Positions 42,134 to 52,142 of a stretch of 64,000 nucleotides of DNA are shown here, in pieces; position 1 is the first letter of the stretch, and the number at the start of each line of letters is the position of its first letter. The notes beneath the pieces are model-generated. The model ran no database searches. It had not been told where the DNA came from and saw only the letters and a list, made by a program, of their open reading frames with translations. The position numbers and the translations under genes were made by a program. Origin of the DNA: Paenibacillus stellifer (lineage in GTDB: Bacteria; Bacillota; Bacilli; Paenibacillales; Paenibacillaceae); the NCBI RefSeq assembly GCF_000758685.1, contig NZ_CP009286.1, forward strand, positions 4,556,501-4,620,500. Direction: 5' to 3'.

Positions 42134-43657
42134 TTACGGCGTATCCGCCGCTCCTTTTTTCTTGCTGGCCTTGATGCTGGCGGCCATCTTCATCATCTCC
42201 GCGAATTCCTCCTCGGACACAGCTCCCGCCTGTCCGTCGTCCACCGCCATCTGGATTTCAGGCTTGGCCGGACGGGCTCCCGATTTGGCATAAGTCCGCT
42301 GCCGCGCCGAAGATCCCGCGCTGCCCTTGCCCTTGACCTTGGATTGATCGCGTATGTAGCGTACCGCCTTCTCGTATGTGTTAACCTGCTTCACCAGCAT
42401 GTTGGAGGCGATCGCTTCCACGAAGTTGCGGTTGATCCGCTGCTCGCCCTCCGACGCCACCATCGTCATCAGATAGTGGATCAGAATGTTGATCACTTCC
42501 TCCGGAAGCTTGTAATTGCTGTCGATGCTCTGGAAGATATCCATCAGTCCGCCCGGTACCGCGCCGGGAAAGAAGTTCTCGAGCATACGCGTATAGGGCT
42601 CGTTGCGAAGCATCATATTATATTGGTGAATGTCGCACTTTGAGAGGAATTGCGGAGGCACCTCCACGTAATACTCCATCTCTACATGATGCTCCTGCGG
42701 AAAAGCCTCCTCGTCTTCCTGCCCGGAAGCCCGCAGCGCCACCACCTTGGCGGCCGCTACTTCGCGCTGTTCCTTGCGCTTCATGCCCTGCCGGAATTGC
42801 TGGCTCGCCCGGTGCTGGATCACATCCAGCATAAGCTCGCCCTCCTCCGAGAAGGCGCCGTCCTCATCCAGCAGCCGGCACAGATCCTGAGCGCCCAGCT
42901 TGTACTTGTGAGCAACATAGTTGATGACGCCCATCTGCTCGAAATCGAAACGCAGCTTCTCGACATGGGCGCGATTGACCGACTCACGCGGGAAGCGCAG
43001 AATGAGATCGCTGTATCCGATCGCCGGCTTGCCCTCCGTGCTCTTCTGGGGCTGACGGACAGAAGCCACTTCAGTCAGCGCCTGCTCCAGCTCATAATCG
43101 ATAACATGCGTGTTCAACTCAAAAATATCATAGAACGGCCGCGAGATATTCTCCTTGCCGACGGCTCCCCGGCTCCATTCCTCCGGCTCCCGGCTCCAGA
43201 ACTGCTCTCTGAGGGACAGAACGGCGAATTTGCCGACCTTGTCGCGGAGCAGCAGCGTCAGATGCTGGGTGGAGAAGAAGTCGTTCGGAGACAGCGGCTG
43301 CAGCAGCTCGTATTCGTACATATAATCTTCCGACTCCGGAACAAATATCCGGCTGGTCTGAAGCAGACCGACGGCTTCCAGACGGGATGCCTGCTCGATC
43401 ATCATTCTGCGGCCCTTCTCGTTCGGCTCAACGCCCAGCGTCAGAAACAGGCGGCGCTGCGGTTCCGCGGCGGAGTACCCGATGCTTTCTGCGGGAACAT
43501 GGCTGAAGAGCAGACGGTACAAGCCTATTGCAAAAGCGCCGACCATAGGCTGATAAATCGAATTCAGCATACGCTCGTCGACGGGACTGAGGCCGAATTC
43601 GCGGGAAACGCAGTACCGATGATGCTCGGTGAAATGATGCAGATGCTGGATATGCAT
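42134..43657 (-). CDS. dnaB: Replication initiation and membrane attachment protein DnaB
   Basis: 507 residues, the Bacillus-type DnaB (not the helicase) required with DnaD and DnaI for primosome assembly. N-terminal winged-helix DDBH1 domain (MLNSIYQPMVGAFAIGLYRL), then DDBH2 with ILIHYLMTMVASEGEQRINR and the conserved YEKAVRYIRDQSKV. The C-terminal tail is low-complexity and basic/acidic (QMAVDDGQAGAVSEEEFAEM), consistent with regulated membrane or ssDNA binding. Confidence 0.92.
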   Translation of the reverse strand: MHIQHLHHFTEHHRYCVSREFGLSPVDERMLNSIYQPMVGAFAIGLYRLLFSHVPAESIGYSAAEPQRRLFLTLGVEPNEKGRRMMIEQASRLEAVGLLQTSRIFVPESEDYMYEYELLQPLSPNDFFSTQHLTLLLRDKVGKFAVLSLREQFWSREPEEWSRGAVGKENISRPFYDIFELNTHVIDYELEQALTEVASVRQPQKSTEGKPAIGYSDLILRFPRESVNRAHVEKLRFDFEQMGVINYVAHKYKLGAQDLCRLLDEDGAFSEEGELMLDVIQHRASQQFRQGMKRKEQREVAAAKVVALRASGQEDEEAFPQEHHVEMEYYVEVPPQFLSKCDIHQYNMMLRNEPYTRMLENFFPGAVPGGLMDIFQSIDSNYKLPEEVINILIHYLMTMVASEGEQRINRNFVEAIASNMLVKQVNTYEKAVRYIRDQSKVKGKGSAGSSARQRTYAKSGARPAKPEIQMAVDDGQAGAVSEEEFAEMMKMAASIKASKKKGAADTP

Positions 43658-43854
43658 CTTTCGGAACCCCCCAAAAATTCACGAATTCATAATCTTGTCT
43701 ATGACAAGTAGAGTTCTATTCTATCATAAATCGACAGTCTGGAAATGTGGAAAAAAGCCCAAATCAGGCGCTTTCTAGGGACGTTTCGCATCCGGCCCCC
43801 GGCATCCTGTATCTTGCTGGATTTTTGGGGCTCTGTTATGAAAAAAAAGGTGAA

Positions 43855-43892
43855 ACGGCCGCATCCCGGATAATCCTCCGGAATGCGGCCGT
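43855..43892 (-). terminator. Terminator of the Dabb gene
   Basis: ACGGCCGCAT / ATGCGGCCGT with inner CCGGA/TCCGG pairs, followed on the minus strand by TCACCTTTTTTTT, about 50 bases after the Dabb stop. Confidence 0.85.
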
Positions 43893-43940
43893 CTTCAAGC
43901 GCCTACTCTATTATTATGCCGGGCTCCATGCTCATATAAC

Positions 43941-44228
43941 TCAGTCTTGATATAGCAGCGAAGCGCCGGATTCTATAACGCCCTGCATAAATGCCGACAC
44001 CTCGACATGTATGGGATGTATCAAATAAGCCTCGTAATCCTCTATGGACCGGAAACGGGTAATCAGCATCAGGTCAAAGGCTGATTGTCCGGTTCGGACT
44101 TCCTCCCTAACTTCGATCCCCGCAAGATTCTCAATCTGTCCTTTCATGCCGAGCAATCTTTCCCGGACGCGGCTTCTTAATTCAGGGCTGTTGTTCTTCA
44201 GCTTAATTAGCAGATTATTCGTAAGCAT
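43941..44228 (-). CDS. Dabb (stress-responsive alpha/beta barrel) domain protein
   Basis: 95 residues: NNLLIKLKNNSPELRSRVRE, AGIEVREEVRTGQSAFDLML, ITRFRSIEDYEAYLIHPIHV match the dimeric Dabb fold. Function unknown, possibly small-molecule or polyketide-type chemistry. Downstream of an SDR gene in the same direction, so probably cotranscribed. Confidence 0.8.
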   Translation of the reverse strand: MLTNNLLIKLKNNSPELRSRVRERLLGMKGQIENLAGIEVREEVRTGQSAFDLMLITRFRSIEDYEAYLIHPIHVEVSAFMQGVIESGASLLYQD

Positions 44229-44293
44229 TTAGGAAGCTCCTTTCTCCTAACCAATGTGCTAAATCCAGGATATCTTAATTCCGCTCTTTCCTG

Positions 44294-45085
44294 TTACACG
44301 GCGGGAAGCGTCCCGCCATCGATCACATACTCGCTGCCGGTGATGGAGGCCGCCCTGTCGGATGCCAGAAATGCAACCAGCTCCGCTACTTCCTCCGGAT
44401 ATCCTGGACGGCCAAGCGGGATGCCGCCAAGCGAATCCATCAGCGCATTCAGTGCCGTTTCCCGGCTCCCCGTGTCGGCGCTCAGCCTCTCAATTAACGC
44501 ATCGGCAGCCTTGGTCTGGATGAAGCCAGGAGCTACCGTATTGATTCGCACACCCAAAGGGGCGAATTGCTTGGACAATCCCTTGCTGTAGGTGGTTAAC
44601 GCCGCTTTGGCCGCTGCATAAGCGAGTGTCGCCTCATACAAGGGGAGCCGGCGCTGAATGGAGGAAATATGAATGATGACTCCGCTTTTACGCTCAACCA
44701 TGCCTGGCAGCAGACCTCGGTCCAGCCTGACCGATGCAAGCAGATTGGCGTTCAATGTCTCCTGCCAATCTTGATCGCTTAAGGCGAGCGCTCCTCCTGA
44801 AGGAGCGGACGAACCGCCGACATTATTTACCAGAATGTCCACTCCGCCCAGACATTTCACAGCCTCCTGTACTACCTTGTCCGTTCCTTCCGCTGTACTG
44901 ATATCCGCTTCAACGAATATTCCCGGGAAGCTCCCCGGTTCAGGCGCCGAACGGGCCGTAATGATAACGGTCGCGCCGGAATCCGCCAGTCTTTTCGCAA
45001 TCGCAGCTCCCATCCCCTTGGTACCGCCAGTTACCAGCACGCGTTTTCCGGCAAATTCCTTCTCTCCCGCATTATAAAAAGCCAT
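44294..45085 (-). CDS. Short-chain dehydrogenase/reductase
   Basis: 263-residue [41 protein letters not shown] (NNVG variant of NNAG), Ser in [13 protein letters not shown], Tyr-x-x-x-Lys in [15 protein letters not shown], and [14 protein letters not shown] at the end. ATG 45085 is 8 bases after AAGGAG; the frame is open 17 codons upstream. Divergent from a LysR regulator. Confidence 0.85.
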   Translation of the reverse strand: MAFYNAGEKEFAGKRVLVTGGTKGMGAAIAKRLADSGATVIITARSAPEPGSFPGIFVEADISTAEGTDKVVQEAVKCLGGVDILVNNVGGSSAPSGGALALSDQDWQETLNANLLASVRLDRGLLPGMVERKSGVIIHISSIQRRLPLYEATLAYAAAKAALTTYSKGLSKQFAPLGVRINTVAPGFIQTKAADALIERLSADTGSRETALNALMDSLGGIPLGRPGYPEEVAELVAFLASDRAASITGSEYVIDGGTLPAV

Positions 45086-45209
45086 AATCTCATCTCCTTG
45101 TATCATGTGCTTCGATCGGACAGCTACATCATACAATGGACTTTTTGATTAATCTATTTTATTATTTTCATCAAATCATTGAATAATAATCATGAAAGGA
45201 CAGTCCCTA

Positions 45210-46112
45210 ATGGAACTGACTCAACTCGAATATTTCCTGACGGTTGTCCGTCACCAGCATTTGACCAAGGCGGCTGAGGAACTGCGGGTAACCCAGTCTG
45301 CCCTAAGTTATGCTATTTCCAAGCTTGAGAGCGAAGTGGGTATCCCGTTATTCGACCGGACGGGGCGCAATATCCGGGTTAATGCCTACGGCCTCATGTT
45401 CGCCAAGCGGGTGGAGCAGGGACTCATGGAACTGAAATCGGGCATTCATGAAATCGCGGCCTATACAAACCCTGATACCGGAATCGTGAACCTCTCTTAT
45501 CTCAATATTTTGGGCGCCGAGCAGGTTCCGCGGCTCATCAAACGCTATCAGCTCAAGAGGCCGGGCATTAGATTCGAGTTGACGCAGGGTAACTATGACG
45601 TGATCAACGCCCATCTTGAAAGAGGGTACTCGGATTTGATGATAACATCCAAAGAGGCGGCTGACGACCAGTACGAGTGGACATCGATCGACACGGTTCC
45701 GCTGTACCTCGCCGTGCCTGACAGCCATCCCTTTGCGTCTCGCGGATCAATCAGCCTTCGCGAGATTACCGGTGAGCCTTTTATCGGAATGAACAAGAAC
45801 TGCGGGCTTAAACGAACACTGGCGGCCCGGTTCGAGAACACCGATTTTGAGCTAAACGCCCTGTACGACGCCGAAGATTTAATCACTGTCGCTGGTTTCA
45901 TCTCCGCTGGACTCGGGTTGTCCGTGCTTCCCAGAATGACGGGGCTTCTGCTGGAAGGCATCTCCTGGCTCCCGATTGAAGAGAAGGGCTGGATGTGGGA
46001 AATCGGCCTTAAATGGAGAAGAGACCGTTATCTGCCTCCAGCGGCCCGCGGATTTCTGGACTTTATTCGAAGCTGTTACCCGGAACAAGTGAAGACCGTT
46101 CCTCCGGCTTAA
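45210..46112 (+). CDS. LysR-family transcriptional regulator
   Basis: 300 residues: ELTQLEYFLTVVRHQHLTKA, AEELRVTQSALSYAISKLE, VGIPLFDRTGRNIRVNAYG and an effector-binding domain (LNALYDAEDLITVAGFISAG, LGLSVLPRM). ATG 45210 is 9 bases after AAAGGA. Divergent from the SDR/Dabb pair, its probable target; the AT-rich gap 45086-45209 would hold the operators. Confidence 0.87.
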   Translation: MELTQLEYFLTVVRHQHLTKAAEELRVTQSALSYAISKLESEVGIPLFDRTGRNIRVNAYGLMFAKRVEQGLMELKSGIHEIAAYTNPDTGIVNLSYLNILGAEQVPRLIKRYQLKRPGIRFELTQGNYDVINAHLERGYSDLMITSKEAADDQYEWTSIDTVPLYLAVPDSHPFASRGSISLREITGEPFIGMNKNCGLKRTLAARFENTDFELNALYDAEDLITVAGFISAGLGLSVLPRMTGLLLEGISWLPIEEKGWMWEIGLKWRRDRYLPPAARGFLDFIRSCYPEQVKTVPPA

Positions 46113-46145
46113 CCCGTGAAAAGACTTGGCAGCCTTGCCTTAACC

Positions 46146-46442
46146 CTACAACATTTTATACCCGCCAAGACGTAGACGTCGGATCACCCTGCCGCTGAGC
46201 GCCGCTCCGGCCAACCCGGCAATCCCGGTCGTATAGTCCGCAGGGCGAAAGGACGATAAATGCTCCCACGGGGACGCCGAGGAACGGTCCCATATCGAGT
46301 ATACGATCACCGGCAGGATCAAGAGCACATAGAGATAGACCGGCAGCCAGGTGGTCTTCATCAGCATGTTGAGGATAAATCCGATAAGGAACATCATGAC
46401 ACCAAACAGAACGGCCAGCCCAATTACGGGGATGAATCCCAT
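46146..46442 (-). CDS. YuiB-like membrane protein
   Basis: 98 residues with two N-terminal membrane helices (VIGLAVLFGVMMFLIGFIL, LPVYLYVLLILPVIVYSIW) and a Gly/Ala-rich C-terminus with RRLRLGG. Matches the YuiB family of Bacillales; in B. subtilis yuiB also lies near the NADH dehydrogenase and yumC genes. Function unknown. Confidence 0.7.
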   Translation of the reverse strand: MGFIPVIGLAVLFGVMMFLIGFILNMLMKTTWLPVYLYVLLILPVIVYSIWDRSSASPWEHLSSFRPADYTTGIAGLAGAALSGRVIRRLRLGGYKML

Positions 46443-46716
46443 CCATTCCCCACCTCTTTCTTCCTAATTATAAAGCGCTCTCAAAACAACGTTCACAACC
46501 TCGCTCCAGAGTCATCATTAATTCCGCTTGTCGGCACAGTCAAGTACCTTCAGAGGATACACACCGAAGGAGTCAAGACCAGGTTATTTCAGGATAGTGT
46601 ACTTGAAAATGTCAGCGTGAGCAATAAAGTTTGAAGGAAACGGATTCAGTCCGTTTGATTCAGCCGTCCCGCTTGCGCTACAATGCATAGAGGACAATCA
46701 ATTGAGGAGTGATCAC

Positions 46717-47469
46717 ATGAATGAAGCCGCTTTGACGCTGGAAGGATGGTATGCGCTCCATGACTTCCGCTCTCTGAATTGGACCGCCTGGACGGCGGCC
46801 GATGACGAGGAACGCGCTGTGGCTCTGGATGAATTGAACGCTTTTGTACAGGAATGGTCCGGTGTGGAGGAGGCCAAGCTCGGCAGCTCCGCCTGGTATT
46901 CGATCGTCGGGCAGAAGGCCGACTTCGTGATGATGCATCTTCGCGAGAGCTTGGAAGAGCTGAACAAGCTGGAGACCGCTTTTAATAAGACCGCATTCGC
47001 CCGCTTCACATCCAAGGCTTATTCGTATGTCAGCATTGTGGAGCTGAGCAATTATAACGCAAGCGGAGACAATGGCGGCGACCCGATGCAGAATCCGCAT
47101 GTCGCCGCCCGCCTGAAGCCGGTGCTGCCGAAGGCGAAGCATATCTGCTTCTATCCAATGAACAAGAAGCGCGAGCTGGATGACAACTGGTATATGCTCG
47201 ACATGGCGAAGCGCAAGGAGCTGATGTACTCGCACGGCCTGATCGGACGCGGTTACGCCGGCAAGGTCAAGCAGATCATCACAGGCTCGGTAGGCTTCGA
47301 CGACTGGGAATGGGGAGTCACCCTGTTCTCCGACGACGCCCTGCATTTCAAGAAGCTCGTCTATGAAATGCGTTTTGACGAAGTCAGCGCCCGGTACGGC
47401 GAATTCGGTTCGTTCTATGTCGGCAACCTGCTTGATTTGGAGACACTCGACGAAATGCTCAAAGTATAG
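46717..47469 (+). CDS. hemQ: Coproheme decarboxylase HemQ (chlorite dismutase-like)
   Basis: 250 residues. Catalyses oxidative decarboxylation of coproheme III to heme b, the last step of the coproporphyrin-dependent pathway of Gram-positives. Family features: [21 protein letters not shown], catalytic Tyr in [19 protein letters not shown], proximal His in [16 protein letters not shown], and [21 protein letters not shown] 46717 lies 6 bases after GAGGAG; an ATG at 46702 is upstream in frame. Monocistronic. Confidence 0.93.
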   Translation: MNEAALTLEGWYALHDFRSLNWTAWTAADDEERAVALDELNAFVQEWSGVEEAKLGSSAWYSIVGQKADFVMMHLRESLEELNKLETAFNKTAFARFTSKAYSYVSIVELSNYNASGDNGGDPMQNPHVAARLKPVLPKAKHICFYPMNKKRELDDNWYMLDMAKRKELMYSHGLIGRGYAGKVKQIITGSVGFDDWEWGVTLFSDDALHFKKLVYEMRFDEVSARYGEFGSFYVGNLLDLETLDEMLKV

Positions 47470-47564
47470 ACAGAACCGGATTACATCTTCGATTGAAACA
47501 CAACAAAGGGTGCCTCCCTGGCGTGATACACGCCTTGGACGCACCCTTCTTTATTCCGAGCTAT

Positions 47565-47819
47565 TTAAGACTCGGATACCTCTTCCCCATCCTGCAGAGC
47601 CTTCAAATAATCGGCAGTGGCCCGGTCGCGGGCACGGCTCTTCTCCTTCAGCCGCTCGATTGCGGGAAGGATCAGGATGTCCACTTCTTTCTGGACGATA
47701 TAGGCCAGTTCATACCGGCTCTGGTCCTCGAGGTAAGAGCCGACCTCCATCAGGCCGTTATACCGGTCAAGCTCCTCCCGGGTCAGAAGCCCCCTTACCT
47801 GCACGCTGCAGTGGCGCAT
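47565..47819 (-). CDS. Uncharacterised small protein downstream of ndh
   Basis: 84 residues, helical and charged (LTREELDRYNGLMEVGSYLE, YELAYIVQKEVDILILPAIE, RARDRATADYLKALQDGEEV). The ATG follows the ndh stop by one base, with AAAGGCAG about 10 bases upstream inside ndh, so it is translationally coupled. Family not recognised. An imperfect hairpin at 47503-47551 (AGGGTGCCTCC / GACGCACCCTT) may end both this gene and hemQ. Confidence 0.55.
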   Translation of the reverse strand: MRHCSVQVRGLLTREELDRYNGLMEVGSYLEDQSRYELAYIVQKEVDILILPAIERLKEKSRARDRATADYLKALQDGEEVSES

Positions 47820-47820
47820 T

Positions 47821-49014
47821 TTACAGGAATCTGCCTTTCTTCAGCACCAGCGGAATACCGCCGATAATGAACAGGTAGCGCATATCGACAACCTTCTTCA
47901 ACTGCGCGGCGAACCAGCCCTTGTACTTCTTGTCCCCGACAACGGCAATGCCTTGGCCTTTGCCCAGGGAAGCAACCGTACCCTTGTTGCTGAACACGAA
48001 TTTCTTCGACTGCTGTCCGCGAATCGCAGCTACCAGATTATGTGCGCAGCACTCGCCCTGCTGCATCGCAATCTGTGCTGTCGGCGGATACGGACGTCCT
48101 TCAGGACCCATAACGAGCGAACCGTCGCCGATGATGAAGATGTTGTCATGTCCTGGCACACGCAGGAACTCGTCCACCTTGACGCGTCCGCGCATCGCCT
48201 CGAAGCCTGCGGCTTCGATCAGACGGTTGCCGCGGATGCCGCCTGTCCAGACGATGGTCGATGCCTTGATTTCTTCGCCTGTTGCCAGCAGAACAGAACC
48301 CGGCATACATTCCTTGATCGCAACACCGATCTTGAACGTCACGCCCTTCTTGACCAGCACGTTCATCGCATGCTCAACGAGCTCCGGAGCGAAGCCCGGG
48401 AGCGCGGTTGGAGCGGCTTCCACGTTATATATGTTGACCATGCTCGGATCAATGTCGTATTCCTTGCACAGATCCGGAATGCGGTCTGCCAGCTCGGCAA
48501 CGAATTCGATTCCGCTGAAGCCCGCGCCGCCGACAACGAAATTGATATGCTCCTGCGGGTTGCCTTCATTCTTGTATTTGGCGAACTGGTATTCAATATG
48601 CTCGCGAATGAGGCGAACGGAGTTAATGCTGCGGATCGTCAGGGCGTACTTGTCCAGTCCCGGGATACCGAAGGTCTCCGGTTCTCCGCCAAGCGCGATA
48701 ACCAGGTAATCGTAAGACAGGGTGCCGTCCTCCAGAATTACTTTCTTCTGCTGGGTCCGAATCTCCTGGACGGAAGACTTCACCAGGTCGATTTTGAACT
48801 CGTCAATCAGCTTGGAGATCGCAACTCGCGAGTGCTCAATGCTGTCGGTACCTGCTGCGGGCATATGAAGATGGGTTGTAAAATAATGATACTCGTGACG
48901 GTTGACGAGCGTGACATCCGCCTCATTGTAGTTCAATGCCTTCTGCAGACGCTGTGCGGTCAAAATGCCTCCGTAGCCCGCACCTAGAATAACGATTTTG
49001 GGAATGCTGTTCAT
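47821..49014 (-). CDS. ndh: Type II NADH dehydrogenase (NDH-2)
   Basis: 397-residue membrane-associated FAD enzyme passing electrons from NADH to quinone without proton pumping. FAD motif IVILGAGYGGILTAQRLQKA, NADH motif INFVVGGAGFSGIEFVAELA, DYLVIALGGEPETFGIPG, and the second FAD-contact GDGSLVMGPEGRPYPPTAQI. ATG 49014 is 7 bases after AAGGAG; the frame is open eight codons upstream. Located beside yumC as in B. subtilis (YumB-like). Confidence 0.92.
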   Translation of the reverse strand: MNSIPKIVILGAGYGGILTAQRLQKALNYNEADVTLVNRHEYHYFTTHLHMPAAGTDSIEHSRVAISKLIDEFKIDLVKSSVQEIRTQQKKVILEDGTLSYDYLVIALGGEPETFGIPGLDKYALTIRSINSVRLIREHIEYQFAKYKNEGNPQEHINFVVGGAGFSGIEFVAELADRIPDLCKEYDIDPSMVNIYNVEAAPTALPGFAPELVEHAMNVLVKKGVTFKIGVAIKECMPGSVLLATGEEIKASTIVWTGGIRGNRLIEAAGFEAMRGRVKVDEFLRVPGHDNIFIIGDGSLVMGPEGRPYPPTAQIAMQQGECCAHNLVAAIRGQQSKKFVFSNKGTVASLGKGQGIAVVGDKKYKGWFAAQLKKVVDMRYLFIIGGIPLVLKKGRFL

Positions 49015-49296
49015 GTTCCGGCTCCTTCCAACAACCATACAGATTTTCTCTGCTTTATTTTTGTGAAATCATACACATGGAATTAGAATAAATTCCAATA
49101 AAACTTAAAGGATTCAAAAAAATATCATATGTATTTTAAATAATATCGTGCTATTTAGCAAATAGCAATTGTTATCAGACAATCCTGAAATCCCCCGTTT
49201 TCATGCCTGACTGTCTCTTTGCAGGATGGGTCGGCTGTGGTTATAATGAGTTAGTATGGCAAATTGATTATATCAACTCGGAGGTGTAAAAATCCT

Positions 49297-50298
49297 GTGA
49301 CTTCCCAGCAACCCGACATTCCCATGAGTGACCTGCTAATCATCGGCGGAGGTCCGGCCGGCATGTTCGCTGCGTTCTACGGCGGTATGCGCCAGACTAC
49401 CGTTACCTTAATAGAAAGTATGCCCCAACTGGGCGGACAGCTTGCCGCTCTCTACCCGGAGAAGCATATTTATGATGTGGCAGGATTTCCAAAAATAACT
49501 GCTCAAGAACTGGTAAACAATCTTTCCAGTCAAATGAATTTATTCCAAAGCAATATCCGCCTGGAGGAAAAGGTCGTATCCGTCGCTAAACAAGACGAGC
49601 GGCATTTCATCGTTACAACCGACAAAGCGGAATACCACACGAAAGCCATTATCATTACTGCAGGCGTCGGCGCTTTTGAACCACGGCGTCTGGAGACTCC
49701 GGGTGCGGAACGGTTCGAGAAAGCGAATCTTCATTACTTCGTAAGCGATCTGAATTCGTTCAAGGACAAGAAAGTGCTTATCAGCGGCGGCGGAGACTCC
49801 GCGGTTGACTGGGCGCTTATGCTGGAACCGGTAGCCGCTGAGGTTACGCTGATTCACCGCCGCAACAAGTTCCGTGCACATGAGCACAGCGTGGAGAACC
49901 TGATGAATTCCAAGGTCAAGGTCATTACGCCTACCGAGATTACCGAACTTCATGGGGATGGATTTATCGAGAAGGTTACGCTCACGGATGTGAAGACTAA
50001 GGAGAAGCAGGACATTGAAGTTGACAGCGTTATCGTTAACTTCGGGTTTGTCTCTTCGCTCGGTCCCATCACCGACTGGGGAATTGAGATCGAGAACAAC
50101 TCCATCGTCGTGGATTCACGGATGGAGACCAGTATTCCCGGCATCTTCGCAGCAGGGGACATCACCACATACCCTGGCAAGCTGAAGCTCATCGCCGTCG
50201 GCTTCGGAGAAGCTCCGACAGCCGTCAATAACGCCAAGGTGTATATCGATCCCGAAGCCAAGCTGTCCCCGGGACACAGCAGCAATCTGAAGCTGTAA
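49297..50298 (+). CDS. yumC: Ferredoxin/flavodoxin-NADP+ reductase (YumC type)
   Basis: 333 residues, thioredoxin-reductase-like flavoprotein without the redox Cys pair. FAD motif [44 protein letters not shown] motif [20 protein letters not shown], and the C-terminal [20 protein letters not shown]. Essential enzyme in B. subtilis. GTG 49297 follows CGGAGGTG by 10-11 bases. The gap 49015-49296 presumably holds divergent promoters for this gene and ndh. Confidence 0.92.
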   Translation: MTSQQPDIPMSDLLIIGGGPAGMFAAFYGGMRQTTVTLIESMPQLGGQLAALYPEKHIYDVAGFPKITAQELVNNLSSQMNLFQSNIRLEEKVVSVAKQDERHFIVTTDKAEYHTKAIIITAGVGAFEPRRLETPGAERFEKANLHYFVSDLNSFKDKKVLISGGGDSAVDWALMLEPVAAEVTLIHRRNKFRAHEHSVENLMNSKVKVITPTEITELHGDGFIEKVTLTDVKTKEKQDIEVDSVIVNFGFVSSLGPITDWGIEIENNSIVVDSRMETSIPGIFAAGDITTYPGKLKLIAVGFGEAPTAVNNAKVYIDPEAKLSPGHSSNLKL

Positions 50299-50339
50299 TC
50301 GCCGGCGGTCGTTATGAATCGGTGCTAAATACAACAAAA

Positions 50340-50388
50340 AGGGTATCCCGAGGGGCAAACGATTTCTCGAAGCTCATCAGGATACCCT
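50340..50388. terminator. Bidirectional terminator between yumC and sda
   Basis: AGGGTATCC (50340-50348) and GGATACCCT (50380-50388) form a perfect 9-bp stem with inner pairing, preceded by AAAAA and followed by ATTTCAT. Confidence 0.8.
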
Positions 50389-50445
50389 ATTTCATAACAG
50401 CAGCGGTTTAATGATATGTAGTTCGTCGTTACCGGGTCTAAACCA

Positions 50446-50598
50446 CTATTGGAGCACCGCATCTTCTGGAGAGTGTAAGTTCCGTTTAAGAATTTCAACA
50501 AGCAACAGTGCGATAAAATCATGCTCCAGCTGAAGTTCTATGGCTTTGTGATAAGAGTCAAGCAACATCTCATCCGATAATTCCACCACAACGTTCAC
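50446..50598 (-). CDS. sda: Sporulation checkpoint inhibitor Sda
   Basis: 50 residues from GTG 50598: VELSDEMLLDSYHKAIELQL, EHDFIALLLVEILKRNL. This closely follows B. subtilis Sda, in which LSDELLxxSYxKAxELxLxxDFIxLLxxEIxRR forms an antiparallel helical hairpin that binds the KinA/KinB dimerisation domain and blocks autophosphorylation when replication is perturbed. AAAGGTAG lies just upstream; the second GTG pair (50589 or 50586) is an alternative start. The 13 residues after KRN are a short tail. DnaA-box-like sites lie upstream. Confidence 0.85.
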   Translation of the reverse strand: MNVVVELSDEMLLDSYHKAIELQLEHDFIALLLVEILKRNLHSPEDAVLQ

Positions 50599-50664
50599 CT
50601 ACCTTTCCTTTATTTGGTTCTCTCTAATCATAGCAAACTATCTATTTTCGAACAAGTGTTCCTA

Positions 50665-50764
50665 ATATCCACAGGAGCATGTGGAAATCCTGTGCATAGA
50701 ATGTGTATAGTGTTCATTTCCTCGATTAAACTGCAGTGGAAGTTGGGGATAAAAGTTATACACA
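50665..50764. promoter_or_regulatory. Cluster of DnaA-box-like sites upstream of sda
   Basis: Five 9-mers resembling TTATNCACA: ATATCCACA (50665-50673), inverted TGTGGAAAT (50680-50688), inverted TGTGCATAG (50691-50699), inverted TGTGTATAG (50702-50710) and a perfect TTATACACA (50756-50764). B. subtilis sda is DnaA-controlled through similar boxes. The region 50599-50884 contains no gene. Confidence 0.75.
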
Positions 50765-50884
50765 GGATTTTTCAACCTTTGGTAGTATAATAAAAAAATT
50801 TCCTTTTTTCCATTACAAATTTTCGAATATTCGAGTTTTTTTGTCTATAATTTTATTATCGGAATATTAAAGCGTTTTCTTTAT

Positions 50885-51547
50885 CTATTGGGGTCTAGTA
50901 TTTACTTCCAGTATCCAAATTCGCCCTGAACGATCCACAGCGTAGTCAAATCCGAGCTCTCCGATTCCCGGAAAATGACGCTCCATCACCTCGATGCAGA
51001 CCCGAGTCAAATTTCGCATTTCTCTCTTCTTGGCAGTGGCTTTCAGCTTCGGGAGCGAGCGCCGCAGCCCTTCATAACAGGTCATCATGGCTCCTCCCTT
51101 ACACAGGTTGGTCACGAACAGACCGGGTCTGGCCAGACGGCCAACCATGGAACGAAACTCCCAATGATCGCCGTTCTTCACCACCTTCACCCGATAGTCA
51201 ATCGGACGGCTCCCAATGCTCGCCAGCGCGATGCCCTGCTGGATCAGATAACGCCGTTTCACCTTGGCCCGGGACAGCGCCTTCTCCATTCCCGCGAAGC
51301 TCCCGAACACCCGGGTCACCGACATAAAGGTGAAACCGTAGCCTCTGGCGTCATGGAACACTTTGATGACACCGTATCCGCCTCCGCCCACAATTGGCTT
51401 GATCACAACGACCCCGTACCGGTTCAGCATGGAATGCAAGGCGGTGCCGCTGTAAGTAACCGTTCTGGGTACATAGCCGCATATCCGTTTGTCGCTCAGC
51501 AGCGCCTCCGTCTTCCGCCATTTGCTTGCCAGCTGTCTTCCTGCCAT
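50885..51547 (-). CDS. YheC/YheD family spore coat-associated (ATP-grasp-like) protein
   Basis: About 220 residues: LASKWRKTEALLSDKRICGY, VVVIKPIVGGGGYGVIKV, RYLIQQGIALASIGSRPIDY RVKV, PGIGELGFDYAVDRSGRIWI and the C-terminal LEVNTRPQ match the YheC/YheD ATP-grasp-like family associated with endospore coats. ATG 51547 is preceded by GGAGAGGGACGTA; the frame is open 47 codons upstream without motif support. Expected in the mother cell; function uncertain. Confidence 0.78.
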   Translation of the reverse strand: MAGRQLASKWRKTEALLSDKRICGYVPRTVTYSGTALHSMLNRYGVVVIKPIVGGGGYGVIKVFHDARGYGFTFMSVTRVFGSFAGMEKALSRAKVKRRYLIQQGIALASIGSRPIDYRVKVVKNGDHWEFRSMVGRLARPGLFVTNLCKGGAMMTCYEGLRRSLPKLKATAKKREMRNLTRVCIEVMERHFPGIGELGFDYAVDRSGRIWILEVNTRPQ

Positions 51548-52142
51548 TACGTCCCTCTCCTTTCTCACAAGCCTGCTATACTGTACGCTCACCTCTCCCG
51601 GTCTTCCTGTATGATTGTCCGCCTGAGACAGGCATCTATTGAAAAGAGGCATCTGTGCTAAGGGAACCGCCTTGAAGCGGGGCTGCATCGGTTACTGGGC
51701 CCTTCCTCGATCATGCACGGCGTGCTTCAAACTTTTATCCGAATGCTCCGTGTTTGGTATTTTAGAAATGGAGAAGATTTCATGGAGGAAATGTCGAATG
51801 GCAATGGCTTGGCTGTTCGGAGGAAATGCGGATTGACCGAGGCGGGAACTTCCGCAGCTCTGTCAGCGGATAGCTGTTGCTCTGTACACGGGGATCAATA
51901 GGAGAGGGCGCGAAGTGGATTTTACAAAATGAGAAGGGTCTCTCGAAACTGACGAATGAGGCCCGTGCCACGCATGGCTGAGAACGAAGATGTGATGCAG
52001 CCGCAGCTGAAAGTCCGGTTCTTCATGCAGAACAAAATACTGCCGGAAGGCTGTTAAGATCAAGCCTGCCGGCAGCAGAAGCAAAAATTGGCGAATTGTC
52101 TCGATTCCTAGAATAAAGGAACTTCCTGTCACCCCATTTTTC
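51548..52142. other. Region without convincing genes
   Basis: Only poorly supported short frames are visible here, for example a 62-codon plus-strand frame at 51713. It separates the YheC/D gene and its promoter from the decayed NTPase gene. No repeats were noticed. Confidence 0.3.

Noticed and set aside
42650..43711. 353-codon plus-strand frame opposite dnaB
   Set aside because: Shadow of the dnaB gene; no recognisable protein features.
47953..48987. 344-codon plus-strand frame opposite ndh
   Set aside because: Antisense shadow of the NADH dehydrogenase, whose FAD and NADH motifs are clear.
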